64,000 bases of DNA from Scardovia inopinata JCM 12537 (GTDB taxonomy: Bacteria > Actinomycetota > Actinomycetes > Actinomycetales > Bifidobacteriaceae). The position numbers and the translations under genes are program-made. The notes under the pieces are model-generated. The model was given only the letters and a program-made list of their open reading frames with translations, searched no databases and was not told the origin of the DNA. Numbering within the stretch: the first letter of the stretch is position 1; each line of letters opens with the position of its first letter. The stretch lies in NCBI RefSeq assembly GCF_001042695.1, contig NZ_AP012334.1:744001-808000 (forward strand). The letters are read 5' to 3'. Positions 28,020-38,005 of this stretch are shown piece after piece.

Positions 28020-28026
28020 CAGGCGC
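28020..28026. other. Candidate right attachment-site core
   Basis: CAGGCGC, the partner of the copy at 18165-18171, eight bases outside the nested inverted repeat. Weak evidence on its own. Confidence 0.2.
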
Positions 28027-28123
28027 CTTCTGCTTTTCTGTGAGGAAAATGACTTTCCTACCTCTTCCCTTTACGGCTAAGAGGGTTTAGGATGGTACAG
28101 TACACAAGAACGGGGAGGTATCC

Positions 28124-29623
28124 GTGACAGTAACGGATAAAACGCAGCAGGATTCATCTGATGTTGAGATGAATCAGTATGTTGCGGACCGCGCGAACGT
28201 CAATGAGGAGAAGCTCAAACAGGATGACGAAATTATCGCGCAGTTTGGTGACTACACCTATGGCTGGCATGATTCCGATGCAGCTGGTCAGGCGGCAAAA
28301 AAAGGAATAGATGAGCAGGTAGTTCGGGACATTTCCGCTGACAAGTCAGAGCCTGACTGGATGCTTGATTTCAGGCTGCAGGGCTACCAGGCTTTTCTGG
28401 ACAAGCCAATGCCTAAATGGGGAGTAGATCTGTCAGGCTTTAATGCTGATGACTTCAAGTATTACGTCAAACCCATCGATAAGCCAGTCAATTCTTGGGA
28501 TGAACTTCCCACCGATATCCGCACCACCTATGATCGTTTGGGGATCCCGGAAGCAGAAAAGAAGCGTCTGGTTTCCGGTGTTGCTGCCCAGTATGAGTCG
28601 GAGGTTATTTATAATTCCATACGGGAGGATCTAAAAAAGCAGGGAGTTATTTTTGTTGACACCGATGCTGCCGTGCGAGATTACCCTGATTTGGTTAGGA
28701 AGTATTTTGCCACTGTTATTCCCCCTGATGACAACAAATTTGCCGCTTTGAACACGGCAGCCTGGTCGGGCGGATCCTTTGTTTATGTACCCAAGGGGGT
28801 TCATGTAGATATTCCCTTACAGGCATACTTCCGCATCAATACTCCGGCTATGGGTCAGTTTGAGCGAACCCTGATTATTGCCGATGAAGGTTCTTACGTT
28901 CATTATGTGGAGGGGTGCACGGCTCCTGTCTATTCCCAGGACTCTCTGCACGCAGCTAACGTGGAAATTATTGTGGAGAAGAATGCCCGGGTTCGCTATA
29001 CTACGGTGCAGAACTGGTCTAATAATGTCTATAATTTGGTAACTCAGAGGGCTTATGTTAAAGAAGGGGGAACCATGGAGTGGGTCGATGGAAACATTGG
29101 CTCTAAAGCAACCATGAAATACCCTGCCTGCATTTTGGCTGAGCCCTATGCCAAGGCAGAGACCCTGTCCCTGGGTTTTGCAGGCCGAGGACAGTACCAG
29201 GATACTGGTGCCAAGATGATTCATCTGGCCCCCCACACCTCCTCAACCATTGTAGCCAAGTCTATTTCCCGTGGGGGAGGCCGATCTGCATACAGGGGTC
29301 TGGTAAAAATTATCGATGGTGCATACGGGTCCAGTTCCAATGTGGTCTGTGATGCCCTTCTGGTGGATGATTTTTCCCGCTCCGATACTTATCCGCATGT
29401 AGACGTGAGAGAAGATGACGTTTCTATGGCTCATGAGGCTACTGTTTCCAAGGTTTCCGAGGATCAGCTCTTTTACCTGATGAGCAGGGGAGTGGAAGAA
29501 AAAGAAGCTATGGGCATGATCGTCAGAGGTTTTGTCGAGCCTATTTCCCGGGAGCTCCCCATGGAATATGCCCTGGAACTTAACCGACTTGTAGAGTTGC
29601 AAATGGAAGGATCTGTAGGCTGA
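28124..29623 (+). CDS. sufB: Fe-S cluster assembly protein SufB
   Basis: Scaffold subunit of the SufBCD complex, 499 residues. The beta-helix core has the family motifs ([49 protein letters not shown]). GTG start at 28124 has GGGAGG upstream. It is the first gene of a six-gene suf operon and overlaps sufD by one base (TGATG). No SufR-type regulator lies in front; the element ends about 100 bp upstream, so the original upstream region may have been changed. Confidence 0.95.
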   Translation: MTVTDKTQQDSSDVEMNQYVADRANVNEEKLKQDDEIIAQFGDYTYGWHDSDAAGQAAKKGIDEQVVRDISADKSEPDWMLDFRLQGYQAFLDKPMPKWGVDLSGFNADDFKYYVKPIDKPVNSWDELPTDIRTTYDRLGIPEAEKKRLVSGVAAQYESEVIYNSIREDLKKQGVIFVDTDAAVRDYPDLVRKYFATVIPPDDNKFAALNTAAWSGGSFVYVPKGVHVDIPLQAYFRINTPAMGQFERTLIIADEGSYVHYVEGCTAPVYSQDSLHAANVEIIVEKNARVRYTTVQNWSNNVYNLVTQRAYVKEGGTMEWVDGNIGSKATMKYPACILAEPYAKAETLSLGFAGRGQYQDTGAKMIHLAPHTSSTIVAKSISRGGGRSAYRGLVKIIDGAYGSSSNVVCDALLVDDFSRSDTYPHVDVREDDVSMAHEATVSKVSEDQLFYLMSRGVEEKEAMGMIVRGFVEPISRELPMEYALELNRLVELQMEGSVG

Positions 29624-30906
29624 TGACAGAAAGTACAGTAGATTATTCATCACCGGCGTCTCCGGTAAAAAATCAGGAGATATCTTTTCCACAGGCAGAT
29701 CCCACTGACCCTTATGCTATTCCGGCAGCCATGCCCTCCAGCGCAGATAAGGAGCCGCGATCCTTCAACCCTGACGATTTCCCTCTGCCAACCCGTAAGC
29801 AGGACGACTGGCGTTTTACTCCCCTTGACAGGATGGAGGAGTTTTTCTCTGTTTTCCATCCGTCTGGGAAAACTGAACTGTCACTGACTACGGTGGATGG
29901 CAGTCCCGTTCCAGCCGGGGTAGCCGATTTAAGACAGACTACCACCTCTGATCCTCAGGTGGGCACTGTTTTGCTTCCCAGTGATCGGGCTGCTGCTGTT
30001 CAGTGGATCAGCTCCAGAGATCATGCGTATGTCCTTACTCTTCGGGGTACCTGGACTACCCCCCTGGTTTTGAAAATTCAGGGCAAGTCCTTGGATATGG
30101 ATGCCTTCCAGCTGTCCATTATTGCTGCGCCTGAATCCAGGGGAGATCTGGTCATTGAGCACCAGGGCGATGCTCGTCTGGCTGAAGGGATTGAAATTTC
30201 TACTGGAGCCAATTCTCATGTCTGCATAGCCTCCATTCAAGAGTGGTCCCCAGCCAGCAAACATGTGGGCAATCACCGAATTCACCTTGGGCAGGGAGCA
30301 AGCCTCCGCCACTGCGTGGTGACCTTGGGAGCTGATGTGGCCAGGATTCGCATAGACCAGGATTTTGATGGACCCGAAGGTGACATCAACATGCTGGGCA
30401 TCTATTTTGTAGAACCAGGTGAACACATGGAGCACAGAACCATGGTGGTGCACAATCAGCCTGACTGCAAGTCCAGAGTTATCTATAAGGGAGCTTTGGA
30501 GGGAAAACAAGCCCATTCCACCTGGGTGGGTAATGCTCTTATTCAGCCGACCGCTCCCGGAACTGACTCTTATGAACTCAACCGGAACTTAGTTTTGATT
30601 CCCGGGGCTGTGGCGGATTCTGAGCCCAACCTGGAAATTGAAAACGGAAATATTGTTGGGGCCGGTCATGCAAGCTCAGTAGGCCGTTTTGATGATGAGG
30701 AGCTCTTTTACCTTCAATCCAGGGGAGTGCCTGAGGCTGAAGCACGCAAACTGGTAGTGCGGGGATTCTTCGGCCAGCTGATAGAAGAAATTGGCATTCC
30801 CTCCATTGCTGCCCATCTCATGGATGCAGTCAATCGTCGTCTGGATGCTGCCGGACCTGCTAATCAAGGAATATCAGAAACCACTACTTTTCTCAGCGAG
30901 GAATAA
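29623..30906 (+). CDS. sufD: Fe-S cluster assembly protein SufD
   Basis: Partner of SufB in the SufBCD complex, 427 residues. It has a variable N-terminus with RKQDDWRFTPLDRMEEFF, a beta-helix core, and the C-terminal SufBD motifs (RFDDEELFYLQSRGVPEAEA, RKLVVRGFFGQLIEEI). The start overlaps the sufB stop, so the two are probably translated together in step. Confidence 0.92.
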   Translation: MTESTVDYSSPASPVKNQEISFPQADPTDPYAIPAAMPSSADKEPRSFNPDDFPLPTRKQDDWRFTPLDRMEEFFSVFHPSGKTELSLTTVDGSPVPAGVADLRQTTTSDPQVGTVLLPSDRAAAVQWISSRDHAYVLTLRGTWTTPLVLKIQGKSLDMDAFQLSIIAAPESRGDLVIEHQGDARLAEGIEISTGANSHVCIASIQEWSPASKHVGNHRIHLGQGASLRHCVVTLGADVARIRIDQDFDGPEGDINMLGIYFVEPGEHMEHRTMVVHNQPDCKSRVIYKGALEGKQAHSTWVGNALIQPTAPGTDSYELNRNLVLIPGAVADSEPNLEIENGNIVGAGHASSVGRFDDEELFYLQSRGVPEAEARKLVVRGFFGQLIEEIGIPSIAAHLMDAVNRRLDAAGPANQGISETTTFLSEE

Positions 30907-30911
30907 ATACT

Positions 30912-31691
30912 ATGTCGACATTGGAAATTAAAGATCTCTATGCGTCCGTTGAAACCAAGGAGGGACGCAAACAAATTCTTAAAGGTGTTAATCTGACCCT
31001 GAATTCTAACGAAACTCACGCCATTATGGGGCCCAATGGTTCGGGTAAATCTACCTTGGCTTACACTTTGGCCGGGCATCCTAAATACATGGTTGATGAG
31101 GGACAGGCCTTGCTGGATGGCCAGGATTTGCTAAAAATGACCCCTGACGAGCGTGCTCAGGCAGGTCTCTTCCTGGCTATGCAGTATCCAGTGGAAGTAC
31201 CGGGAGTATCTATGACCAACTTCCTGCGCACTGCAAAAACTGCTGTGGATGGTCGGGCTCCTGCTATTCGTCAATGGTCTAAGGACTTGGCAGAAGCCAT
31301 GAAAAATCTGCGGATGGACCCTAAATTTGCTCAAAGGTCAGTAAATGAAGGCTTCTCCGGTGGTGAGAAAAAGCGGGCTGAAGTTTTGCAGCTGGAACTG
31401 CTTAAGCCTAAGTTTGCTATTATGGACGAGACTGATTCTGGTCTGGATGTGGATGCCTTACGAATCGTGTCTGAGGGGGTTAACCGGGCGAAGGCTGCCA
31501 CAGGTCTGGGCATTATGCTGATTACCCATTACACCAGAATTTTGAAGTATATTAAACCCGATATTGTTCACGTCTTCGCCCAGGGCAAGGTCGTGGAAAC
31601 AGCTGGTCCTGAGCTTGCTGACCAGCTGGAAGAAAGCGGTTATGATCGTTTTCTTCCCGAAGGGGCAGATTCTGAGTCGGCACGTGCCTAG
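30912..31691 (+). CDS. sufC: Fe-S assembly ATPase SufC
   Basis: ABC-type ATPase of 259 residues that drives the SufBCD scaffold; it is not a transporter. Walker A GPNGSGKSTLAYTLAGHP, the SufC-type Q-loop AMQYPVEVPGVSM, signature FSGGEKKRAEVLQLEL and Walker B FAIMDETDSGLD are present. It starts five bases after sufD. Confidence 0.95.
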   Translation: MSTLEIKDLYASVETKEGRKQILKGVNLTLNSNETHAIMGPNGSGKSTLAYTLAGHPKYMVDEGQALLDGQDLLKMTPDERAQAGLFLAMQYPVEVPGVSMTNFLRTAKTAVDGRAPAIRQWSKDLAEAMKNLRMDPKFAQRSVNEGFSGGEKKRAEVLQLELLKPKFAIMDETDSGLDVDALRIVSEGVNRAKAATGLGIMLITHYTRILKYIKPDIVHVFAQGKVVETAGPELADQLEESGYDRFLPEGADSESARA

Positions 31692-31701
31692 GAAGGGAAA
31701 G

Positions 31702-32985
31702 ATGACAGCTATTAGCATTGACTCAATTCGGGACCAGTTTCCCATTCTCGCCCGTAAGGTTCACGGATATCCTTTGGTTTACCTGGATTCAGCAGCAACC
31801 GCCCAAAAGCCTCAGGCTGTTATAGATGCTGAATCTGACTTCTATCGAACCATTAATGCCGGGGTTCACCGCGGTGCTCATGCGTTGGCCGCCGAAAGCA
31901 CAGAGGCCTATGAGGCTGCCCGGGGCGATATTGCCAGACTGGTTGGTGCCAACAGCCAGCCTGGACAGGAAGAAATAGTGGTCACTTCAGGTGCAACGGC
32001 TGGTTTGAATCTTTTGGCTACAGCTTTTGGAAATGCCAGCCTGGACCGGTCAAACAAGCCGGCTTCCCGTTTCGCCCTCCACCCGGGTGACAATATTGTG
32101 GTCACCAGGGCGGAGCATCATTCTGTCCTCCTGCCTTTTCAGGAGTTGGCAAAACGAACCGGGGCCAGTTTGACCTGGTTGGATTTGACAGAGGACGGAC
32201 GGATTCGCACCGATGATCACATGCTGGAGTCAGTTATAACTGACAGAACAAAAATAGTTGCTTTTACATATGTATCAAATGTGACAGGGGCTATTACTGA
32301 CGTTGAGCCTATTGTCAGGCGGGCTCATCAGGTGGGAGCTCTGACTATTCTGGATGCCTGCCAGGCGGTTCCTCACTTTGCTCTTGATGTGCATGCCCTT
32401 CAGGTAGATTTTGCTGCTTTCAGCGCTCATAAAATGTATGGTCCCACAGGAGCCGGCTTCCTCTATGGGAAACGGGAACTACTGGAAGCCCTGCCCCCTG
32501 CCAGTTTCGGCGGATCAATGGTGGAACTAGCCTGGATGAATAAACCGGCTCGATACATGGACCCTCCTGCTCGCTTTGAAGCTGGAACCCAGCCTGTAGC
32601 ACAGGTAGTAGGGGCCGGGGCTGCAGCCCGATGGATGCAGGAGATTGGTCTTGACACTTTTGAAGCTCATGAAAAAAAGTTGACACACCGTCTGCTCCAG
32701 CTGTCTTCTATTGATTCTGTGCGAATTTTGGGACCGGTAACAGAAGAAAATCGCATTGCTACTGTGTCATTTGAAGTAGAAGGAGTCCACCCTCACGATG
32801 TGGGGCAGTTTATCGATTCCCAGGGGATAGCTATTAGGGTAGGCCATCACTGTGCTCAGCCCGTACATAGACATTTCGGTCTCTATGCTTCCAATCGGGC
32901 ATCGGTGGGAATCTACAACACTCTAGCTGATGTAGATGCTCTTCTTGACGCAGTCAGCCGTGTGCGGAAATTCTTCCATGCCTAG
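31702..32985 (+). CDS. sufS: Cysteine desulfurase SufS
   Basis: PLP enzyme of 427 residues that takes sulfur from cysteine for cluster assembly. The PLP lysine is in FSAHKMYGPTGAGFL, the cofactor-contacting region is TRAEHHSVLLP, and the persulfide Cys is in RVGHHCAQPVHRHFG near the end. Start at 31702 with GGAAGGG upstream; a longer reading into sufC is rejected. It works with the SufU gene next to it. Confidence 0.95.
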   Translation: MTAISIDSIRDQFPILARKVHGYPLVYLDSAATAQKPQAVIDAESDFYRTINAGVHRGAHALAAESTEAYEAARGDIARLVGANSQPGQEEIVVTSGATAGLNLLATAFGNASLDRSNKPASRFALHPGDNIVVTRAEHHSVLLPFQELAKRTGASLTWLDLTEDGRIRTDDHMLESVITDRTKIVAFTYVSNVTGAITDVEPIVRRAHQVGALTILDACQAVPHFALDVHALQVDFAAFSAHKMYGPTGAGFLYGKRELLEALPPASFGGSMVELAWMNKPARYMDPPARFEAGTQPVAQVVGAGAAARWMQEIGLDTFEAHEKKLTHRLLQLSSIDSVRILGPVTEENRIATVSFEVEGVHPHDVGQFIDSQGIAIRVGHHCAQPVHRHFGLYASNRASVGIYNTLADVDALLDAVSRVRKFFHA

Positions 32986-33082
32986 AATTTTTGACTTATA
33001 GTTCAGAAAACGGGCACAAGAAACGACCTTGGCGCTGATAGAATAAAAGTCGTCGTGCATAGAATGGGTAAGGAAGCAGACT

Positions 33083-33709
33083 GTGGATAATTTTGGTTTA
33101 AGTAGTGACGATTTAGAGCTCATGTATCAGGAAGTTATTCTGGAAGCTTCTAAAAATCCTCATGGGAAAGCTCATTTCGCAGATGATATCACCTCAGCAG
33201 ATTCAGAGGACCAGGCCGGGGAATCTTCCTTGAGCGGATCCAGTACAACCCTGCAGGCCAGTCATGAATATTGTGTTCCAGCTCAGTCCCACCAGTTTAA
33301 TCCCACCTGCGGGGATGAAGTAACGGTCAGGGTTGAACTTTCCGATGGATCTGACGGCAAGCCGATCAGAATTGAGAGTCTTGCCTGGGATGGGCAGGGC
33401 TGTTCCATTTCACAAGCCAGTCTGTCTATTATGTATGATTTGGTTCGCGGAAAAACTGTCGACCAGGCAATGGAATTGGATAAAACTTTTCATCAATTGA
33501 TGAATTCCCGGGGCAGGGGATTGGACGATGAGGCTGCTGCTGATTCTTTGGAAGATGCCATTGTTTTTCAGGGAGCTTCTCAATACCCCATGAGAATCAA
33601 ATGCGCCCTCCTGGGCTGGGAGGGACTGAAAGATTCCATGGCAAATGCCCTGGTTCAGATTGAACAGACAGCATCCGTTAACGGTTCTCACAGCAGTTCT
33701 CAGCATTAA
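33083..33709 (+). CDS. sufU: SufU-type sulfur acceptor / scaffold protein
   Basis: IscU-like zinc protein of 208 residues that takes sulfur from SufS. The three Cys are in NPTCGDEVTV, GQGCSISQAS and KCALLGWEGL, with the Asp after the first Cys. It is longer than usual (about 150) because of a 40-residue acidic, Ser-rich insert after residue 30 (TSADSEDQAGESSLSGSS). GTG start with AAGGA upstream. Confidence 0.92.
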   Translation: MDNFGLSSDDLELMYQEVILEASKNPHGKAHFADDITSADSEDQAGESSLSGSSTTLQASHEYCVPAQSHQFNPTCGDEVTVRVELSDGSDGKPIRIESLAWDGQGCSISQASLSIMYDLVRGKTVDQAMELDKTFHQLMNSRGRGLDDEAAADSLEDAIVFQGASQYPMRIKCALLGWEGLKDSMANALVQIEQTASVNGSHSSSQH

Positions 33710-33722
33710 GGAGGCGACAGGT

Positions 33723-34202
33723 ATGACAGAAGAAACTTCTCAGAAATCTCAGAAAAATCATATATCTCAGGAGACTCAGACAGCGTCAGCTGGTGACGGT
33801 CAGACGGCCAGGCAGCCTGTGGAAACCGAATACCAGGGGATTACCATTACCTCGCTTGATGACATAGGCAGGGCAACGGCTGAAGATATCAGGCAGGCCC
33901 TTCATCAGGTGATGGATCCGGAACTGGGCATTGATGTCATTGATCTGGGCCTGGTCTATGGGATTGAAATTGACTACCTGGGCCGCTGCATCATTACCAT
34001 GACTTTGACAACCCCGGCCTGCCCTCTGACTGATCTGATAGAAGATGAATGCGCCAGCGCCCTGGCCGGCCTGGTGGAAGAGTTTCGGGTTGACTGGACC
34101 TGGACTCCTCCTTGGAATATCGATATGATTACTCCGGAAGGTGCCGAACAGTTGGCAGCCCTGGGGTTTAACGTCAATAATCTGCCTCGGGCTTACGCCT
34201 GA
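33723..34202 (+). CDS. SufT-like metal-sulfur cluster assembly factor (MIP18/DUF59)
   Basis: A 159-residue protein with a polar 45-residue N-terminus and a DUF59 domain (IRQALHQVMDPELGIDVIDL, GLVYGIEI, TTPACPLTDLIED with the conserved Cys). Proteins of this type help load Fe-S clusters and close suf operons in actinobacteria. It starts 13 bases after sufU with AAGGAGG upstream. Confidence 0.88.
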   Translation: MTEETSQKSQKNHISQETQTASAGDGQTARQPVETEYQGITITSLDDIGRATAEDIRQALHQVMDPELGIDVIDLGLVYGIEIDYLGRCIITMTLTTPACPLTDLIEDECASALAGLVEEFRVDWTWTPPWNIDMITPEGAEQLAALGFNVNNLPRAYA

Positions 34203-34252
34203 GAGCTCCTGCCATGGATCGCTGCTGATATTGTGACGGTGGAGGAAGACAC

Positions 34253-34972
34253 ATGTCTCGAAATTTAGTTCTTTTGGACCTGGATGGAACACTTACCAAG
34301 TCAGATCCGGGGATTCTTACTGCTGTCCGCTACGCCTACAGAGTTTTGAATACACCAATTCCCACTTCTGAGGAACTGGAGACTTTCATTGGGCCGCCCC
34401 TGATTGATTCTTTCCTCCTGCATGGTTTTCCTCAGCGGCAGCAGGCACTGGAAGCTGTGGACACCTATCGTCATGCCTATATGGGAGAGGCCATGTTTGA
34501 TGATCCTCATCATCCCGGTCAGAAAATTCCCGCTATGTATCTGGCTGATGTTTATCAGGGAGTTTTTCAGGCTCTGACTGACCTGCATCAGGCTGGATAT
34601 CAGCTGGCCATTGCCACCTGCAAACCGGAACCTCAGACTTTCAAAATCTGCGATTATTTTCATATTGGTTCTTATTGTGATGGTGTCTATGGGGCTAGTC
34701 TAGACACCAGCCGGATTCATAAGGATCAGGTCATTGCCTACGCTTTTCAGGGAATGGGTTTCAATCCTGACCGGGGAGATCGGGCCATTATGGTTGGAGA
34801 TCGATGGACTGACATTGACGGCGGGCATGCCCAGGGTCTGACTACTGTGGGTGTTTCCTGGGGCTACGCTCATCCGGGAGAGCTGGCTGAGCATGGGGCA
34901 GAAATTATTATTGACAAGGTATCAGATTTGCCTTCGGCTGTTGAGCAGTCTTTTCATGGGTCAGGCCGGTAA
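34253..34972 (+). CDS. HAD-superfamily phosphatase (phosphoglycolate phosphatase-like)
   Basis: A 239-residue haloacid-dehalogenase-type hydrolase. Motif I is LLDLDGTLTKSDPGI, motif II is in IATCKPEP, motif III Lys is in HKDQVIAYA, and motif IV is MVGDRWTDIDGG. The helical cap lies between motifs I and II. The substrate is not readable; the family includes phosphoglycolate phosphatase. GGAGGAAG lies before ATG 34253. It may be cotranscribed with suf, 50 bp behind, but is unlikely to take part. Confidence 0.85.
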   Translation: MSRNLVLLDLDGTLTKSDPGILTAVRYAYRVLNTPIPTSEELETFIGPPLIDSFLLHGFPQRQQALEAVDTYRHAYMGEAMFDDPHHPGQKIPAMYLADVYQGVFQALTDLHQAGYQLAIATCKPEPQTFKICDYFHIGSYCDGVYGASLDTSRIHKDQVIAYAFQGMGFNPDRGDRAIMVGDRWTDIDGGHAQGLTTVGVSWGYAHPGELAEHGAEIIIDKVSDLPSAVEQSFHGSGR

Positions 34973-35142
34973 GGGTGCTGATGACTGCTAGCACTCAGCA
35001 GCACCCAGCACTGGCAGCACTCAGTACTCGTTAAAAGGTAGGCATTAAAGGGTCAAGGTATAAAAGACCGAAGATTAAAAGGGCCAGAAGGAAGAGCTCT
35101 CTGCCTTTCCTCCCGGCCTTGTCGTTTGATAGTTTTTCTTTT

Positions 35143-36390
35143 TTAGGCTTCCACTACCGTCCCCTTAGGAACAACGGTAATCCCTTCGGGAGTAACGGTC
35201 ATACCCCTGTCCAGATCTTTCTGACGGTTAACCCCTATGGTGGCATGTTCTTTAACGACTACATCCTTGTCGAGGATGGCCTTCTCAATCCGGGAGTAGC
35301 GCTGAATATCGCACCTATCCATAATGACCGAATCGTTCACCTGAGCCCAGGAATGAACACGGACGCTGCGAGAAATAACAGAATGATTGACCTCGCCGCC
35401 GGAAATAATGACCCCAGGGCAAACCATGGACTCTACAGCATGTCCCATACGGCCTGAATTAGCGTGGACAAACTTGGCCGGAGGCAGGGATCCTACGTTG
35501 CTGTAAATTGGCCATTCCATGTTGTACAGGTCAAACTCAGGAACATGGGCAATCAGGTCCATGTGAGCATCGTAGAACTGCTTGAGAGTACCTACATCAC
35601 GCCAATAGTCGCGATCCTGGCTGTTTGAGCCAGGCACATCGTTGTCGTGGAAATCATACACACCTGCTTGACGACGGGCGGCAAAATAAGGGGCAATATT
35701 GGTTCCCATATCGTGCTTGGATTGCGGATCCTCTGCATCCAGCTTCAGGGCTTCAAAGAGGGCATCGGTATTAGCCACATAATTGCCCATCGAAGCCAGC
35801 ATCAGATCTGGTGCATCAGGCAAACCCTGAGCAGTAGCCGGTTTTTCTTCGAAATTAGTGATCATCTTGCGGTTATTGGGGTCTGTGTTGATTACCCCAA
35901 ACTGGTCAGACTGAGAAACGGGCTGCCTGATAGCTGCTACCGTGAACTCTGCTCCGGTATCAATATGAGATTGAACCATTTGCCGGTAGTCCATCCGATA
36001 GACATGATCGGCCCCCAGGATGACCACAATATCGGGGCGTACATCCTCAATAATATTAATAGTCTGTGCAATGGCGTCGGCGCTTCCCAGATACCAGCGC
36101 TTACCCAGCCGCTGCTGGGCAGGTACAGTGGATACATAATTGTTGAGCAGGGAGGAGAAATGCCACATCTTCGAGATGTGCCGGTCAAGAGAATGAGACT
36201 TATATTGAGTCAGAACAATAATCTGCCGATATTTTGAGTTGACCAAATTACTCAGTGGAAAATCGATGAGTCGATACATGCCTCCAAAAGGAACAGCCGG
36301 CTTGGCCCGTTCCTTAGTCAAGGGCATCAAACGGGTTCCTTCGCCCCCTGCTAGAACAATGGATAGAATCTTTGGGTTCTTTTTTGCCAT
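35143..36390 (-). CDS. glgC: Glucose-1-phosphate adenylyltransferase (ADP-glucose pyrophosphorylase)
   Basis: Makes ADP-glucose for glycogen. The 415-residue protein has the nucleotidyltransferase motif [53 protein letters not shown], and a left-handed beta-helix C-terminus ([19 protein letters not shown]). The ATG at 36390 has GGAGGGAAAT in front; an upstream TTG would add only four residues. The glycogen synthase gene lies apart near 58.3 kb. Confidence 0.95.
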   Translation of the reverse strand: MAKKNPKILSIVLAGGEGTRLMPLTKERAKPAVPFGGMYRLIDFPLSNLVNSKYRQIIVLTQYKSHSLDRHISKMWHFSSLLNNYVSTVPAQQRLGKRWYLGSADAIAQTINIIEDVRPDIVVILGADHVYRMDYRQMVQSHIDTGAEFTVAAIRQPVSQSDQFGVINTDPNNRKMITNFEEKPATAQGLPDAPDLMLASMGNYVANTDALFEALKLDAEDPQSKHDMGTNIAPYFAARRQAGVYDFHDNDVPGSNSQDRDYWRDVGTLKQFYDAHMDLIAHVPEFDLYNMEWPIYSNVGSLPPAKFVHANSGRMGHAVESMVCPGVIISGGEVNHSVISRSVRVHSWAQVNDSVIMDRCDIQRYSRIEKAILDKDVVVKEHATIGVNRQKDLDRGMTVTPEGITVVPKGTVVEA

Positions 36391-36510
36391 ATTTCCCTCC
36401 AATATGAGCTTCTTCGCCTGAAATTGGTACTTCTATTGTGGCACAAAAAAATTTTCGGCGTGTCGAAGAAGGAAAAATTTCGGAAAAAGAGAAAAATAAG
36501 TGAAAAAGGG

Positions 36511-36541
36511 ACAAGTCGATAATCTCAGATTATGGACTTGT
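36511..36541. promoter_or_regulatory. 31-bp near-perfect palindrome before the NCS2 permease gene
   Basis: ACAAGTCGATAATC (36511-36524) and GATTATGGACTTGT (36528-36541) are reverse complements at 13 of 14 positions, with TCA between. It lies about 90 bp before the permease start, within the glgC/permease divergent region. It could be an operator or an mRNA hairpin; there is no T-run after it. Confidence 0.6.
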
Positions 36542-36628
36542 GGTAGTCAGACAATGACCTTGTTGGGAGGTGGTTCCTGTACCCTGAAAGCGACTTTTTA
36601 TAGGACCCATAGATGCATAAGGAGAGAT

Positions 36629-38005
36629 ATGGCCTTGACTAAGATATGGAAACTTCACGGAGACGGCAAGCATATAGCACCGGGAGAGGTTATTGAACCA
36701 GAAGAACGATTGACCTGGGTTAGGACAGCAGGGATTGGTGCTCAGCATGTTATTGCTATGTTTGGGGCAACTTTCCTGGTTCCTATCCTGACAGGATTTG
36801 ATCCCTCGACAACGCTTTTCTTTACTGCTCTGTCAACGGCTCTCTTCCTTTTAATTAACAACAATAAGCTACCTAGTTATCTGGGTAGCTCTTTTGCTTT
36901 TATCGCTCCTATTGGAGCTGTCACAGCTGCTCATCATGGTTTGGAAGGCTTCCAGCTGGCTTCCTTCGGCATTCTCTGCACCGGTCTAGCCCTGGCCCTG
37001 ATTGGCCTGATTGTTCATTTTGTAGGATCCAGGTGGATTGATATTGTCATGCCTCCCGTGGTCAACGGAGCTATTGTGGCTATTATAGGTTTCAATCTGG
37101 CTCCCAGTGCCTGGAATAATTTCAAGACAGATCCTATTACTGCCCTGGTAACCCTTTTGGCGGTCATGCTCATTTCTGTTCTTTTTAAGGGTCTGATTGG
37201 ACGACTCAATATTTTGCTTGGCGTGATTGTTGGCTATATTGTTGCCTGCTTCCGGCATAAGGTGAAGTTTGCTGCCATCAGTCAGGCTGCCTGGTTTGGC
37301 CTGCCAACTTTCCACACTCCCAAGGCAAATTTAAACATTCTGAGCATGTTTCTGCCTGTTGTTTTAGTTCTGATTGCCGAGAATATTGGACACGTTAAGT
37401 CTGTCTCCCTCATGACCGGACGCAATTATGATGACCGCATTGGCCGTTCCCTCTTTGCCGATGGTCTGGGTACTGTTTTCGCCGGATTGGGAGGAGGCTC
37501 CGGTACCACAACCTATGCTGAGAATATTGGAGTTATGGCTGCGACCAAGGTCTATTCAACCGCTGCTTATTGGTTTGCTGCTTTCTTTGCCCTGATCCTG
37601 AGTCTGTGCCCCAAGTTTGGTGCCATGATTAATACCATTCCAGCCGGAGTTTTGGGGGGAGTAACCACTCTCCTCTATGGCATGATAGGCATGCTGGGTA
37701 TTCGTATCTGGGTGGAAAACAGGGTTGATTTTGCTAAACCGGTAAATATGACTGTCGGCGCTGTCACCATGATTATTGGTATTGCTGATTTTACTTTTGC
37801 CATTCAAGGGGTAAGCTTCAATGGTATTGCTATCGGGTCCCTTACTGCTCTGGCTGCTTATCATCTTCTCAAGCTTTTGGGCAGGCTGACCGGTGTCATA
37901 ACTGACAACTCAGATTACATCACAAGTAAAGAAACTGACCCGGCTGCCTTGTCGGGGACTCTGTCTCAGGAAAATCTGGCTCAGAAAGAAAGTCAGACTG
38001 ACTGA
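36629..38005 (+). CDS. NCS2-family uracil/xanthine permease
   Basis: Membrane transporter of 458 residues with about 14 hydrophobic segments. Family motifs include GIGAQHVIAMFGATFLVPIL at the start, LPSYLGSSFAFIAP, VLIAENIGHVKSVSLM with the conserved Glu, and the substrate loop GLGGGSGTTTYAENIGVMA. It most resembles uracil permeases, but uric acid or xanthine transport cannot be excluded. The start at 36629 has AAGGAGAGAT upstream; a longer reading from 36500 is rejected. A strong palindrome lies in its leader. Confidence 0.87.
   Translation: MALTKIWKLHGDGKHIAPGEVIEPEERLTWVRTAGIGAQHVIAMFGATFLVPILTGFDPSTTLFFTALSTALFLLINNNKLPSYLGSSFAFIAPIGAVTAAHHGLEGFQLASFGILCTGLALALIGLIVHFVGSRWIDIVMPPVVNGAIVAIIGFNLAPSAWNNFKTDPITALVTLLAVMLISVLFKGLIGRLNILLGVIVGYIVACFRHKVKFAAISQAAWFGLPTFHTPKANLNILSMFLPVVLVLIAENIGHVKSVSLMTGRNYDDRIGRSLFADGLGTVFAGLGGGSGTTTYAENIGVMAATKVYSTAAYWFAAFFALILSLCPKFGAMINTIPAGVLGGVTTLLYGMIGMLGIRIWVENRVDFAKPVNMTVGAVTMIIGIADFTFAIQGVSFNGIAIGSLTALAAYHLLKLLGRLTGVITDNSDYITSKETDPAALSGTLSQENLAQKESQTD

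Larger units (their letters stand above)
18165..28026. mobile_element. Mobilizable element of the Tn4451/large-serine-recombinase type, partly decayed
   Basis: The block between pyrG and sufB holds genes typical of Firmicutes mobilizable elements: TnpW, Cys-rich VLP protein, relaxase with an IncQ-like oriT, DUF3847, two sigma-like proteins, a cargo ABC module and a large serine recombinase at the right end reading inward. Its mobilization part is G+C-rich and the ABC cargo AT-rich, unlike the flanks. The ends are not certain: the limits given use a 7-bp CAGGCGC that occurs once on each side. The relaxase is frameshifted and two cargo genes have stop codons, so transfer and cargo function may be lost. 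The presence of an element is well supported; its exact borders are not. Confidence 0.88.

Noticed and set aside
34973-35120. GGGTGCTG/CAGCACCC stem and GCAGCAC repeats after the HAD gene
   Set aside because: No T-run follows and the stem has an 18-base loop, so it was not called as a terminator.
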